From IMG/VR virus record IMGVR_UViG_3300017776_000178, positions 1 to 24,712 of that record: a DNA stretch of 24,712 nt, one strand, 5' to 3'. Positions 16,368 to 24,182 of the stretch are shown here, piece by piece; position 1 is the stretch's first letter, and every line of letters starts with the position of its first letter. Made by a program: the position numbers and the translations under genes. Below the pieces are notes generated by a model, which searched no databases, was not told the origin of the DNA, and saw only the letters and a program-made list of their open reading frames with translations. The DNA comes from a virus.

Positions 16368-18329
16368 TTAAATTTTAGTTGAGTGATGTAAAATTGCAGC
16401 AGACATATCATCAAGTTGATGCTTGGAGCCTACGTCTAACACATCTGGATCAACATTTAGTTTAGAAAGATTGTCTAAATTTTCTACGACACTGGATAAA
16501 GTCTCATCCCATTCATTTGTTGGCTTAGAAACAATGATTGATTCACAAGCCCGAGAAACTAAATCTTTCCGCTCCTCGTCAAGTTCTTCTAAACCAAACT
16601 TAAGAGCGAAGTCGCGATAAGCTCTAAGTTCAAATTCGCTAACCATTTGAGTAGCTTCAACAATATGCTTCTTTGAAAAGCTTGAGTTGGAAACTCCCAT
16701 CGGGCGACCACCAGAAGGAGCTACAGGAGCTACTTCGGGTTTAGCTTCTGGGGCAGATTCTTCTTCATTTTGAAATAGGTTAATACTATTTACTAGGGGT
16801 AGGTAATAACCATCTTCCCTCTGCTCTTTGAATTTATCTTGAGCTGATATTAATTCTTCTGCTTTAGGGAATATTCCATTATGAACAACACTCATGCCTT
16901 GTTCTGGAGTAAGAACTCCAAGCTCCATCATGCGAGTAGCAAGCTTAGTCATGTCAGAATTATCAATAGTATCTGTTTTAACAAATTTTACTTCTGGCCA
17001 AGAACGCATCCCCGCAGCTTTACAAATGCGACGAATCTCTGGTTGTAGGAAGTCTTTAATAAATTGACTATGGGACTCTTCAAGACGTTGAATGAAGATC
17101 TTCATCTTAAGTTGTCCATCTGCATATTTGTTATCTCCAAGGAGAACATTCTGAAGCCCTTCTTGAATGTCGCGGTTTAAAATCTCATATTTTTCCGGCC
17201 CAATTACTTTGCGAAGATCAGGAATAACAAAGTCAGCTTTTGTGGTATAATCAGATACAAGAACGCGCCCAACGCTTTGATTCTTGAAGATATTCTGCAT
17301 CGCGGCTAATGCTTTATGATTCACTCCACCCTTGTCTGGCTCTGCGCCCATAGTAACTAACAAAACAACATTCTCAATGGAACGAGAAATGGCTTGGTCA
17401 ATTTTCTTAAGTTCTAGCTTCTTATTAATGTCATCAAGAACAGAGAAAGCATATGGAACAGAAAGTGGTTCGTAGTCTTGCTTCTTAGCGAATACAACAT
17501 GTAACAACTCCGAAGCTAATTTAATATATAACCGCTCAGTAGTGGTGGCAGTGTTGTTTTGGATTCTTACCTGAACATCTTCTGGCAAAGAGTTATACAT
17601 CTCAATCTCATGGTCAGTTTTAGGGTCTTTAAGCCTAGAGATCTCGTAGGGAGTAAGAACTTTAAAGTATTGAAAGTCATTAAAAGAAATAGAACCCTTA
17701 GTAGCAATGTCAGTTGGGTTCATGATCAGATACTTGATTGGAATAGGTACACTCTTAGTGGCTCCATAAGTTTCTAAGATCTTTCCTGTATCAGCGGTTT
17801 TGATCTTACCGTCTACACGATACATGAAGACGTTACCTGATCGGTAGTATTCGCGGAAATATTGTGACTTAATATCATGAATTTTAATTCTTTTAAACCA
17901 AGCATTTACAAAGTTCCTAGCTTTCGCAGAACCCCCTTCTAAAAACAAATCAGAATCAGCGAAGTCAGAGAGCATGTCAATAGTGCTTCTAAATGCTGGA
18001 ACATTAAAGTAAGCCTTTTGGCATAATTGAATAGCATCACGGACATCTACAGAGTCACGAGAGTAATCAAACGGAAGAAGACCATCGTCAATATTTTTAA
18101 ATCTATTTTTAGTATACCTTTGAGTAATACTATTGGTTCTTGAGCCTGAACGGTTTGCTGGCTCAGAAAGGCGAGAAGCCGTAGTCTCGTACAAAGATTC
18201 TCCAACCAACTCTGGAGAAAACTCCTCCGCCAAAGACTGATTAGTAATATCTTCTAAATTATGATTTGGAGCGTTACTTTTAAACTTATTCCAATATTCA
18301 GATCTTTTTGTATACTTCCTCTTTGACAT
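16368..18329 (-). CDS. Portal protein (653 aa)
   Basis: It lies between the large terminase and the prohead protease, and its size suits a portal (usually 450-700 aa). The portal forms the dodecameric ring through which DNA is packaged and to which terminase and connector bind. Portal-like features are the residue 95-160 region with AFRSTIDMLSDFADSDLF, then YFREYYRSGNVFMYRVDGKI, and PIKYLIMNPTDIAT, which resembles the wing-domain block. A later helix-rich stem/clip region covers about 300-470. The N-terminal 50 residues are basic and probably disordered (SKRKYTKRSEYWNKF). The last 130 residues are an acidic helical extension. The ATG follows an AGTGTAACAATTGTT sequence, with no Shine-Dalgarno. 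Confidence 0.85.
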   Translation of the reverse strand: MSKRKYTKRSEYWNKFKSNAPNHNLEDITNQSLAEEFSPELVGESLYETTASRLSEPANRSGSRTNSITQRYTKNRFKNIDDGLLPFDYSRDSVDVRDAIQLCQKAYFNVPAFRSTIDMLSDFADSDLFLEGGSAKARNFVNAWFKRIKIHDIKSQYFREYYRSGNVFMYRVDGKIKTADTGKILETYGATKSVPIPIKYLIMNPTDIATKGSISFNDFQYFKVLTPYEISRLKDPKTDHEIEMYNSLPEDVQVRIQNNTATTTERLYIKLASELLHVVFAKKQDYEPLSVPYAFSVLDDINKKLELKKIDQAISRSIENVVLLVTMGAEPDKGGVNHKALAAMQNIFKNQSVGRVLVSDYTTKADFVIPDLRKVIGPEKYEILNRDIQEGLQNVLLGDNKYADGQLKMKIFIQRLEESHSQFIKDFLQPEIRRICKAAGMRSWPEVKFVKTDTIDNSDMTKLATRMMELGVLTPEQGMSVVHNGIFPKAEELISAQDKFKEQREDGYYLPLVNSINLFQNEEESAPEAKPEVAPVAPSGGRPMGVSNSSFSKKHIVEATQMVSEFELRAYRDFALKFGLEELDEERKDLVSRACESIIVSKPTNEWDETLSSVVENLDNLSKLNVDPDVLDVGSKHQLDDMSAAILHHSTKI

Positions 18330-18337
18330 GCTAACAA

Positions 18338-18346
18338 TTGTTACAC
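18338..18346 (-). promoter_or_regulatory. GTGTA-motif site before the portal gene
   Basis: The minus strand reads TTTAGTGTAACAATTG. The motif overlaps a perfect 10-bp palindrome, AACAATTGTT (18333-18342). The predicted leader to the portal ATG is about 2 nt. The palindrome could be a protein-binding site or chance. Confidence 0.4.
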
Positions 18347-18375
18347 TAAAGTTATAAAAGTCACTTTAAAACTTT

Positions 18376-20277
18376 TCAAATAGTAAACGGGATAAATGTA
18401 GCTGTAGGTTTTTTCTCAGCCTTAATATGTAAAGAATCAAAATACACTTTAGCAAACCAATTCCCTAGGATCAAGGCAGAGTAAGAGTCTTTACGCGCTC
18501 TATTCGGCCCCTTCTGTCTTCGGATGTTTTGTGGTAGATTGAATGACTGCGAACCTTGGGGGTTTGTAGTAACCTCAATGTTAGCACATTCTGACTTTGT
18601 AAGTTCAATGTTACTTTTCTGTTGATCAAGAAGGTCGATCATTTTTGCTCCTTTGGAGGTAGCTGTAATTTTATTATCCCACTTTATATCATCAATAGGT
18701 AAATTCTTTTTCCTTTGCTGGTCGAAGTGATCGTCCACCGCTCTGGAAGCAAACAGTATTCTTTTATGATCTATAGCTGCTTGTAACATCTCATTACCAC
18801 TTCTAATCCAGTTAACTGTAGGTTTTCTTAAGATACAGTATTTTTTTTCCTTTAGATTGTATTGATTCTTAAACTGCATAATATCATTATGCCATTGATC
18901 AGGTTTTTCTAAGTCCACCTCTATAACTCCGATATCAACCTTAGCTTTTTTAAACAACTGGCTTTCATTACAAGAATTAATAAATTGAACTCCTCCGTTG
19001 TAGTCACCGCATATCCCAACAATGTTAAAAGATTCTATAAGATACAGGAAGTACTTCATATGGTCTTTTAAGGACACTCCAGCCAAAGCATAACTATGAA
19101 CAAGACAAACCTTCTGTTCTTCCCTCAGAACCTTAAATACGTGCATAGCGAAGTGGTCAGCACTTGTGTTACCCGCCCAGTTAGGGTCAAAAGCAAGTAA
19201 GTAGTCATCACTTGGGTTTCCTACGACTTCAACAGCAGGAAATTCTCCATCAGCAATAGTGCAAGCCGCCATTTTAGACAATCTAAAGTAACCATCACTC
19301 TCATCTACAAATTGAGCACCAAACTCTCGTTTGAACTGCATTTCGGACATAGTTTCTTTCGCTTGTTTGAGTAAGTTTTGATCATATAACCTAGTAGGAG
19401 CACAATCATAACTTAACTGCATTATTAATCTATAAGCATCATCCGCAGCTTGTTCATCATCATCATTATTATTTCTATTTTGATCAAATTCTCCAAGAAT
19501 AAGTCCCTCATACTTCTTGTACAGCTTAAACATATACTCAAATTTGAAGGATGGAGATGAAAGTATTATAAGTTTGTTATTGGGCCATACATACCTCTCA
19601 TTCTCTTTCAGCTCGCCCTTGTCGATTAGGCGGGATTCTAGTTTATGTAGTTCCTCCCTTTCAATAGGGTTCTCTACAACTCCAAGGAATGGTATGATAA
19701 CTTCATTGAATATCTTTTCTGGTATTGTTAAGAACTCATCTAACACTATCCTATTAAATCGAAATCCACGTAATCGTTCTCCGTTAGCTAGCGGAAGGGC
19801 TATCGCACGGCTATTACCAATTTTCAAGGTCCACTGGTCAGTTCCTTTTGTGATTTTAACCCCGCATTCTTTTACAAGCTTTGCCTCTGGCTTGCTAAGG
19901 ATGTCCTCCATCTTCTGGAAAATTTGTTTTGATTGCCTAAAGCTACCTGCAATAACACCAATATTAGCATTGGGGTTTAGTAGACATTCAAGTAACACAT
20001 AAATAGCTGTAGAGAAAGTCTTAGACATACCACGGGAGAATACGAACATCGAATAGTCCGATACCATCATCCCCTTAATAGCCATAGCTTGAAATGGGAA
20101 TAATTTTACCCCTAAAAATAGCTCAGAGGTAAATGCAATATTAGCTCTTAAGAATTTATATAATAAATACTTTGCTTCCTCGTCAGGCAAATCGCCTTCA
20201 AGTGTTTTTAAATAATTATTAAATTCCGTAGCGGAGTGATCATTTCGATACCGCTGTTTTCCTTTCTGCCATGCCAT
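18376..20277 (-). CDS. terL: Terminase large subunit (633 aa)
   Basis: This is the DNA-packaging motor with N-terminal ATPase and C-terminal nuclease. A Walker A-like P-loop reads FSRGMSKTF at residues 80-88. Walker B is RIVLDEF (D180, E181), and a coupling motif LIILSSPS follows at 236-243. The RNase H-like nuclease is marked by LAFDPNW (D363), GICGDYNGG (D425) and a late acidic position at KDSYSAL (D597), the expected spacing for a TerL nuclease. The ATG is complementary to 20275-20277 and overlaps the upstream nuclease gene by 38 bases. The next in-frame Met is about 65 residues in, beyond conserved-looking sequence, so this start is the best choice. It is followed directly by the portal gene. 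Confidence 0.93.
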   Translation of the reverse strand: MAWQKGKQRYRNDHSATEFNNYLKTLEGDLPDEEAKYLLYKFLRANIAFTSELFLGVKLFPFQAMAIKGMMVSDYSMFVFSRGMSKTFSTAIYVLLECLLNPNANIGVIAGSFRQSKQIFQKMEDILSKPEAKLVKECGVKITKGTDQWTLKIGNSRAIALPLANGERLRGFRFNRIVLDEFLTIPEKIFNEVIIPFLGVVENPIEREELHKLESRLIDKGELKENERYVWPNNKLIILSSPSFKFEYMFKLYKKYEGLILGEFDQNRNNNDDDEQAADDAYRLIMQLSYDCAPTRLYDQNLLKQAKETMSEMQFKREFGAQFVDESDGYFRLSKMAACTIADGEFPAVEVVGNPSDDYLLAFDPNWAGNTSADHFAMHVFKVLREEQKVCLVHSYALAGVSLKDHMKYFLYLIESFNIVGICGDYNGGVQFINSCNESQLFKKAKVDIGVIEVDLEKPDQWHNDIMQFKNQYNLKEKKYCILRKPTVNWIRSGNEMLQAAIDHKRILFASRAVDDHFDQQRKKNLPIDDIKWDNKITATSKGAKMIDLLDQQKSNIELTKSECANIEVTTNPQGSQSFNLPQNIRRQKGPNRARKDSYSALILGNWFAKVYFDSLHIKAEKKPTATFIPFTI

Positions 20278-21193
20278 GAACTTTTTTTTCTAAATGATAT
20301 TGAACGTCAACGTGCCAAAGGCGTTGCCCGTGATGTAGTATCTTGGGAATAATTTTCTTTGCACCCGCTCTTGAGTAAGCAAAAACAAACTGTATGTTTT
20401 CTGGGTAGTCTATCATGAGACTACGAACATTGTGCCATAAGTAACCTAAGTTCGATTTAAACTTCGATACTTTGTTTTCTTCCTCGATTTTTTCAATAGA
20501 TGACTCGACAACAATGAACATGTAAGAATCAAACTGGACACAACGATCCATTTCGCGCCTGAATCTTTCAATATCTTTTCCAAATGTTTGTCTAAAATCA
20601 TCTTGAGCTTTTCTATCTATAAAGGTTTTTGAGTAATATTCTCCAGCGGCAGTATAATCACCGAAGTCTAATTTGTTCTTTACACTATTATCGAAGTTAA
20701 GAGGTTTTTGTTCTCTAGTATCTACAAATATTTGCATATCTTGACTTTCTTGCTCCCAGAAGTTTTTGGGTAAATTTTTGGTAAACCAAGATTTTATTCC
20801 CAAGTCCTCAGAGAACTCAGAGTAAGATGCCCACATTTTTCGATAGTAATCGATGTTAGGCATTTGAGCCAACATATAGTATAAATCTGGTGGGGTAAAT
20901 TTAACGTCCTTCTTCTCAAACCTCTCGCGGATATATTTGATTAAGTAATTTTTCGCTTTGATAGGGGAAGTTGTTTTCAACCAAGATAAATAATTATCTA
21001 CATTATTAAAATCTTCTGAGAAGTATTGGTCATAGTTCTTGAACTGTAACAATTCTTTTGTATAAAGATCTCTTTTAGCATAATACTCAACATAATATTC
21101 TCCAATGGAAGTACTATGCGCTTTAAGATGGGCGTGGAAGCTTCTGCGATTATCGAAAGACTTGCCACATACCCTACAAACAAATTCACTCAT
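20240..21193 (-). CDS. C2H2 zinc-finger protein with ERCC4/XPF-type nuclease domain (317 aa)
   Basis: The N-terminus carries a textbook C2H2 finger: C6-x2-C9-x12-H22-x3-H26. A middle helical part (about 40-145) follows. Residues about 153-235 match the XPF/ERCC4 nuclease signature: VDTREQKPL (D158, R160, E161), FGDYT (G178, D179), then IDRKAQDDF (D193, R194, K195, D198), which corresponds to the family's GD-x(n)-ERK-x3-D motif with Asp for Glu. ERCC4-type nucleases cut branched DNA (flaps, junctions). Its place between putative small and large terminase genes suggests a role in packaging, such as resolving branches before or during translocation, or a mobile homing-type origin. Its ATG overlaps the upstream stop by 4 bases and its 3' end overlaps terL by 38. 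All the expected catalytic residues appear present. Confidence 0.75.
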   Translation of the reverse strand: MSEFVCRVCGKSFDNRRSFHAHLKAHSTSIGEYYVEYYAKRDLYTKELLQFKNYDQYFSEDFNNVDNYLSWLKTTSPIKAKNYLIKYIRERFEKKDVKFTPPDLYYMLAQMPNIDYYRKMWASYSEFSEDLGIKSWFTKNLPKNFWEQESQDMQIFVDTREQKPLNFDNSVKNKLDFGDYTAAGEYYSKTFIDRKAQDDFRQTFGKDIERFRREMDRCVQFDSYMFIVVESSIEKIEEENKVSKFKSNLGYLWHNVRSLMIDYPENIQFVFAYSRAGAKKIIPKILHHGQRLWHVDVQYHLEKKVHGMAERKTAVSK

Positions 21194-22248
21194 AATAATT
21201 CTTTTTTGGATATCCCCAAGATCCTTGCTTTATAGTCATCCATATTCTCTAGTCTATCAGCTTCTTCTTCAATTAATTTGTTTTGAAGTTCAGCCATCAT
21301 AATCATACGATCTCTTTCTTCTCGATCTTGGAAGGCTTCAACTAAAGCGAAGATAGATCCATTTTCTTCACCCTTAGCTTTCAGTCTTGCAGTTCTAGAT
21401 CCATTCAAGTCTTTCGTTAGAGATTCGATGCGCTTCTCGCACTGGTTAAGCTCTTCACTGGTGGCCTTGATAATCTCCGTCAGACGCATTGTGATGTCTC
21501 TTTCGTTGTCTTGGTCGTCCAGTAGTGCATTAAGCTTGTCAATACGCATCTGGATATGTTTCTGGCGCACGTAGTTAGCACATACAGTCACGTATAGATT
21601 CAACTCGTCGTTAGTGAGGTCAGGCTTATCCCAAATAGCACGAACGAACTCGCTTTCGAATAAGTTTCTGTCAGCTAGAGTTGCATACTGATTAATAAAA
21701 TGATTAAAGCGAGGGCTTTTAAAATAAAGAATTAATTGCTCTACTAGTTTCTTTTGTTTTGTTTGGAGGTTTAGTTCCTCTAGACGAGTGCCGCAGAAGT
21801 TGTTGATCTTGACAATTGCTCTGTTTATAGATTTAGGTGGATTCCACTTCTCCTTTGTGACAATTTCGTTGTCATCTACAATCTCTGGTCTATAAGTTTT
21901 TAAGAAATCAACAATAACCCTATGCTTCATACTCAAAGGCTGAACATCACGATCCTTGAAGGTGAGTCGGGCAATCTCTAATGCATTCATGCCGACCTCA
22001 ATGTTGTCAGTCATCAAGAACTCTTTTTGTTCTTTGTTTAAATGAACCTGCTCTACTTTCGGGGCAAGTGATGTATTTGCTTTTTTGTCTTGTTCAGCTA
22101 AGAATTTCCTAACTGCACGACCCTGTTTTGATCTCCCGTCAATATCTTCATCATCAAATATCTTTCGGGTTATATACATTAAGTCAGGGTTCTTTTTAAA
22201 TAGCTTAAGAATCTCCTCTTTCTGTTCTTCTGTTAAATCATATATCAT
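21190..22248 (-). CDS. Putative small terminase subunit or related DNA-binding protein (352 aa)
   Basis: No diagnostic motif was found. The N-terminus looks like a helix-turn-helix segment (LTEEQKEEILKLFKKNPDLM followed by ITRKIF), with a basic stretch after it. A second HTH-like region around VGMNALEIARLTFKDRDVQ follows at about 85-105. The C-terminal third is a long charged coiled coil (about 235-350), the arrangement expected for a small terminase that recognises packaging sites and oligomerises. It is twice the usual TerS length (150-200 aa), so this is tentative. It is the only gene in the window with a perfect AGGAGG, 7 nt before the ATG. Its start overlaps the sigma-like gene's stop (TAATG) and its stop overlaps the nuclease start. 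Confidence 0.5.
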   Translation of the reverse strand: MIYDLTEEQKEEILKLFKKNPDLMYITRKIFDDEDIDGRSKQGRAVRKFLAEQDKKANTSLAPKVEQVHLNKEQKEFLMTDNIEVGMNALEIARLTFKDRDVQPLSMKHRVIVDFLKTYRPEIVDDNEIVTKEKWNPPKSINRAIVKINNFCGTRLEELNLQTKQKKLVEQLILYFKSPRFNHFINQYATLADRNLFESEFVRAIWDKPDLTNDELNLYVTVCANYVRQKHIQMRIDKLNALLDDQDNERDITMRLTEIIKATSEELNQCEKRIESLTKDLNGSRTARLKAKGEENGSIFALVEAFQDREERDRMIMMAELQNKLIEEEADRLENMDDYKARILGISKKELL

Positions 22249-22922
22249 TATATATCCTCCTCTTTTACTAACTTGGCTGCTATATTGTAAAATTTCTTTT
22301 TTAGGTTGTTTATTTGTTTGTATCTAGGTGTTTTTCTTTTACTTGTATCTCGCTTAAACCCGAACTTCTTAGCAACCTCCGCTTCATCCATGTGGTCTAT
22401 AAACAAAAGCTTATATATCTCCTTATGCTTGTCGTTCAACTCAGCCATAACCAGAAGATGTATCTTAGCCGTTTTCTTATCGTAATCTAATTCGTCTTCG
22501 TTTACTCTATCTTTAACCGATATTAAAGAATCCAAAGAGACTGGCATCTTTAAGTGAAATGCACTCTGCTTTTTGTTCTTCCATTTAGCGAAGTCACCAC
22601 ACTCTTCATCCTGCTCTTTACTCTTAGTGAAACTACACTCATCCCCACCCAAATAAAATGAACACCGCAAACATGGTTTAGCAAAGTTTCCATAGTGGTT
22701 CCTTATCAGATTCTTTATCTGATTACTAATCAACATAGAAGCCCAAGGCTTAAATGTCCTTTTCTGATCCCACAAATGCCACTTTTTATAGATATGAGTG
22801 CGGATTATTTGAGACACATCGTCATAATCCAACCAAGCTATGGAGTTAAGCTGCCACTTGGTTCTATATCTATTTAAAAGTTCTTCTATCTCTGGAATAA
22901 GGTCTTCATACCTTTTATCCAT
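22248..22922 (-). CDS. Sigma-70-like protein with a four-cysteine insertion (224 aa)
   Basis: Residues about 30-78 resemble sigma region 2: YDDVSQIIRTHIYKKWHLWD, then FKPWASMLISNQIKNLIRN, with the DL/W-NxxxxxxR pattern of -10-binding helices. Residues about 160-212 resemble region 4: ELNDKHKEIYKLLFIDH, then EAEVAKKFGFKRDTSK, a helix-turn-helix. Between them lies a Cys cluster, C84-x2-C87-x8-C96-x11-C108, which probably binds zinc. This suggests a phage-encoded sigma factor or RNA-polymerase-associated regulator. The ATG at 22920-22922 is preceded by an in-frame TTG at 22923-22925, which would add one residue. The gene overlaps the zinc-ribbon gene by 8 bases. It could drive the GTGTA-motif sites (see findings), which is inference. 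Confidence 0.65.
   Translation of the reverse strand: MDKRYEDLIPEIEELLNRYRTKWQLNSIAWLDYDDVSQIIRTHIYKKWHLWDQKRTFKPWASMLISNQIKNLIRNHYGNFAKPCLRCSFYLGGDECSFTKSKEQDEECGDFAKWKNKKQSAFHLKMPVSLDSLISVKDRVNEDELDYDKKTAKIHLLVMAELNDKHKEIYKLLFIDHMDEAEVAKKFGFKRDTSKRKTPRYKQINNLKKKFYNIAAKLVKEEDI
22256..22261 (-). promoter_or_regulatory. Strong Shine-Dalgarno AGGAGG, the only clear one in the window
   Basis: The minus strand reads AGAGGAGGATATATAATG: AGGAGG, 7 nt, ATG. It lies inside the end of the sigma-like gene, where the same bases encode KEEDI. Every other minus-strand start I inspected lacks a convincing Shine-Dalgarno. Confidence 0.8.
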
Positions 22923-23289
22923 CAATGTCTTGAATTCTAGATGAAGAGCAATCAGCTTGACTTTGTTTGATCATAGCGTCACCATCAGGCAAATTTGGTG
23001 CTGGCCTAGGAGTCCTACTCCGATTAGCGTCTTCGGGAGTAGCAGACTTCCAAAGATCAGTTAAAGTTGTTTGTTGTGAGCTAGCTTCTGCAATGACATC
23101 CCTTTTCATTTTATTCAAATCAAAGGTGCGAGGACTTTCTTCCTCACGTTCAATTTCAGCAACAGCTTCTTCGCGAGCTGGCGCAGGAGCAGCCGATCCA
23201 ATCGTCGTACCACACGACGCACAAAACTTGGGTTTAGTCACCTCGTACACGTTTTTGTGGCCGCAGGAAGAACAGAAAACTTTATTCAT
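22915..23289 (-). CDS. Small zinc-ribbon protein of unknown function (124 aa)
   Basis: The N-terminus is a CxxC...CxxC zinc ribbon (C6, C9, C23, C26; CSSCGHKN and CASCGTT). A Pro/Ala/Glu-rich linker and a low-complexity, probably disordered C-terminal part follow, with a short basic helix FDLNKMKRDVIAEA in between. Zinc-ribbon plus flexible tail fits an adaptor that touches nucleic acid or RNA polymerase, but nothing specific can be claimed. It lies between PhoH (8-nt gap) and the sigma-like gene (overlap), so the three are probably co-transcribed and perhaps act together. No Shine-Dalgarno. Confidence 0.65.
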   Translation of the reverse strand: MNKVFCSSCGHKNVYEVTKPKFCASCGTTIGSAAPAPAREEAVAEIEREEESPRTFDLNKMKRDVIAEASSQQTTLTDLWKSATPEDANRSRTPRPAPNLPDGDAMIKQSQADCSSSRIQDIDG

Positions 23290-23297
23290 ATCAAATT

Positions 23298-23972
23298 TTA
23301 TTGATTTTGGGCTAATAATTCAATTTTTTCTACAAGATAACTGATAATTTTATCTCTTATCACATCTTCTTTCCCAAATTCTACACTATACACCCCTTTT
23401 TTGGAACTCTGCTCGTCTTCAAACAAAGACTTAAGCCTATCAAAACCACTATTCCTAATGTCACTCTGCAAACTATCCCCACACACAAATAACTTACTGC
23501 CACGACCTATCCTTGTAAGCACAGTAGTCAATTCTCTCACACTCATATTCTGAGCCTCATCCACAATAACCACTTTCTCTCTCCAAGTACATCCGCGCAA
23601 AAAGTTTATCGGCTCCGCTTCCAGTACCCTTTTGTTTTTTAATTGCTCTTTCTCTGGCTTATTTAATAACTCATCAATCTTATCAAGTAACGGAGCCATG
23701 TATGGCCCAAACTTATCATCCATGTCCCCTTTCAGAAAACCTATCCCCCTATCCGCACTCTCCACCACACTCCTCAAATATAATATTTTTAAGTTTTTAT
23801 CCGAATTATACAAATCTAATGCAGAATAAACAGAAAGAAATGTCTTAGCTGTTCCCGCTGGACCCCCAACAAACACAATCCGTGTTTTGTCATCAGTCAT
23901 GATGTCATAGAATTCTTTTTGTTTTTTTGTCAATTCAATATGACCCAACAACAAGCTATTATCTTTTGCCAT
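23298..23972 (-). CDS. phoH: PhoH-like P-loop ATPase (224 aa)
   Basis: Walker A is GGPAGTAKT (residues 36-44), Walker B is VVIVDEAQN (134-142), and a PhoH-family GDSLQSD block lies at 165-171. Length and motif order match compact phage PhoH proteins. PhoH-family proteins are RNA-linked ATPases, and a role in RNA handling during infection is plausible; the specific role in phages is unsettled. It is the first gene of the minus-strand block. Its ATG lies 13 nt after a GTGTAATAG site. A 10-codon ORF ending 6 nt before this ATG (23979-24011) might be a leader peptide, but nothing else supports it. Confidence 0.93.
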   Translation of the reverse strand: MAKDNSLLLGHIELTKKQKEFYDIMTDDKTRIVFVGGPAGTAKTFLSVYSALDLYNSDKNLKILYLRSVVESADRGIGFLKGDMDDKFGPYMAPLLDKIDELLNKPEKEQLKNKRVLEAEPINFLRGCTWREKVVIVDEAQNMSVRELTTVLTRIGRGSKLFVCGDSLQSDIRNSGFDRLKSLFEDEQSSKKGVYSVEFGKEDVIRDKIISYLVEKIELLAQNQ

Positions 23973-23982
23973 TTGTTTTTAT

Positions 23983-23991
23983 CTATTACAC
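23983..23991 (-). promoter_or_regulatory. GTGTA-motif site before phoH
   Basis: The minus strand reads TGTGTAATAG. By the tape-measure geometry the transcript would begin about 4 nt before the PhoH ATG. It carries T rather than A before the GTGTA core. Confidence 0.4.
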
Positions 23992-24020
23992 ACCAAAGCA
24001 TGTAGTTTCATTTTATTATA

Positions 24021-24033
24021 TGTCGCACCGACA
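24021..24033. repeat. Short inverted repeat, possible operator
   Basis: TGTCG CAC CGACA: perfect 5-bp arms around 3 bases, directly beside a minus-strand TATAAT. It is too short to be a terminator and lacks a T-run. Its position next to a -10-like box suggests a regulator site, but the arms are short enough to be chance. Confidence 0.3.
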
Positions 24034-24182
24034 CTTTTTATATGTAAAATAACTTCTTTATAGTATTCACCACCCCCCGCGCTGTGTGTGTCAAGCACAA
24101 AAGTCAAAAACTTTGAGAAAACCCCTCCCCTATAAAAAAGTTTAAATAATACAAAAAAAAGCTTTTAATTGTCAGGCATCTG

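Noticed and set aside
19517-20002. A 161-codon plus-strand open frame inside terL
   Set aside because: Antisense to the conserved ATPase domain of the large terminase, with low-complexity Ser/Leu-rich translation and no independent signals.
20240-20277. A frameshift or assembly error at the terL/nuclease overlap
   Set aside because: Both frames are intact with complete motifs; a 38-base overlap is compatible with compact phage gene packing, and no other in-frame terL start is plausible.
24089-24094. Perfect minus-strand TTGACA as a complete promoter for phoH
   Set aside because: No -10 hexamer occurs at 15-19 bp; the nearest candidates (TACTAT, TATAAA) lie 23-26 bp away. Kept only as an element of the intergenic region.
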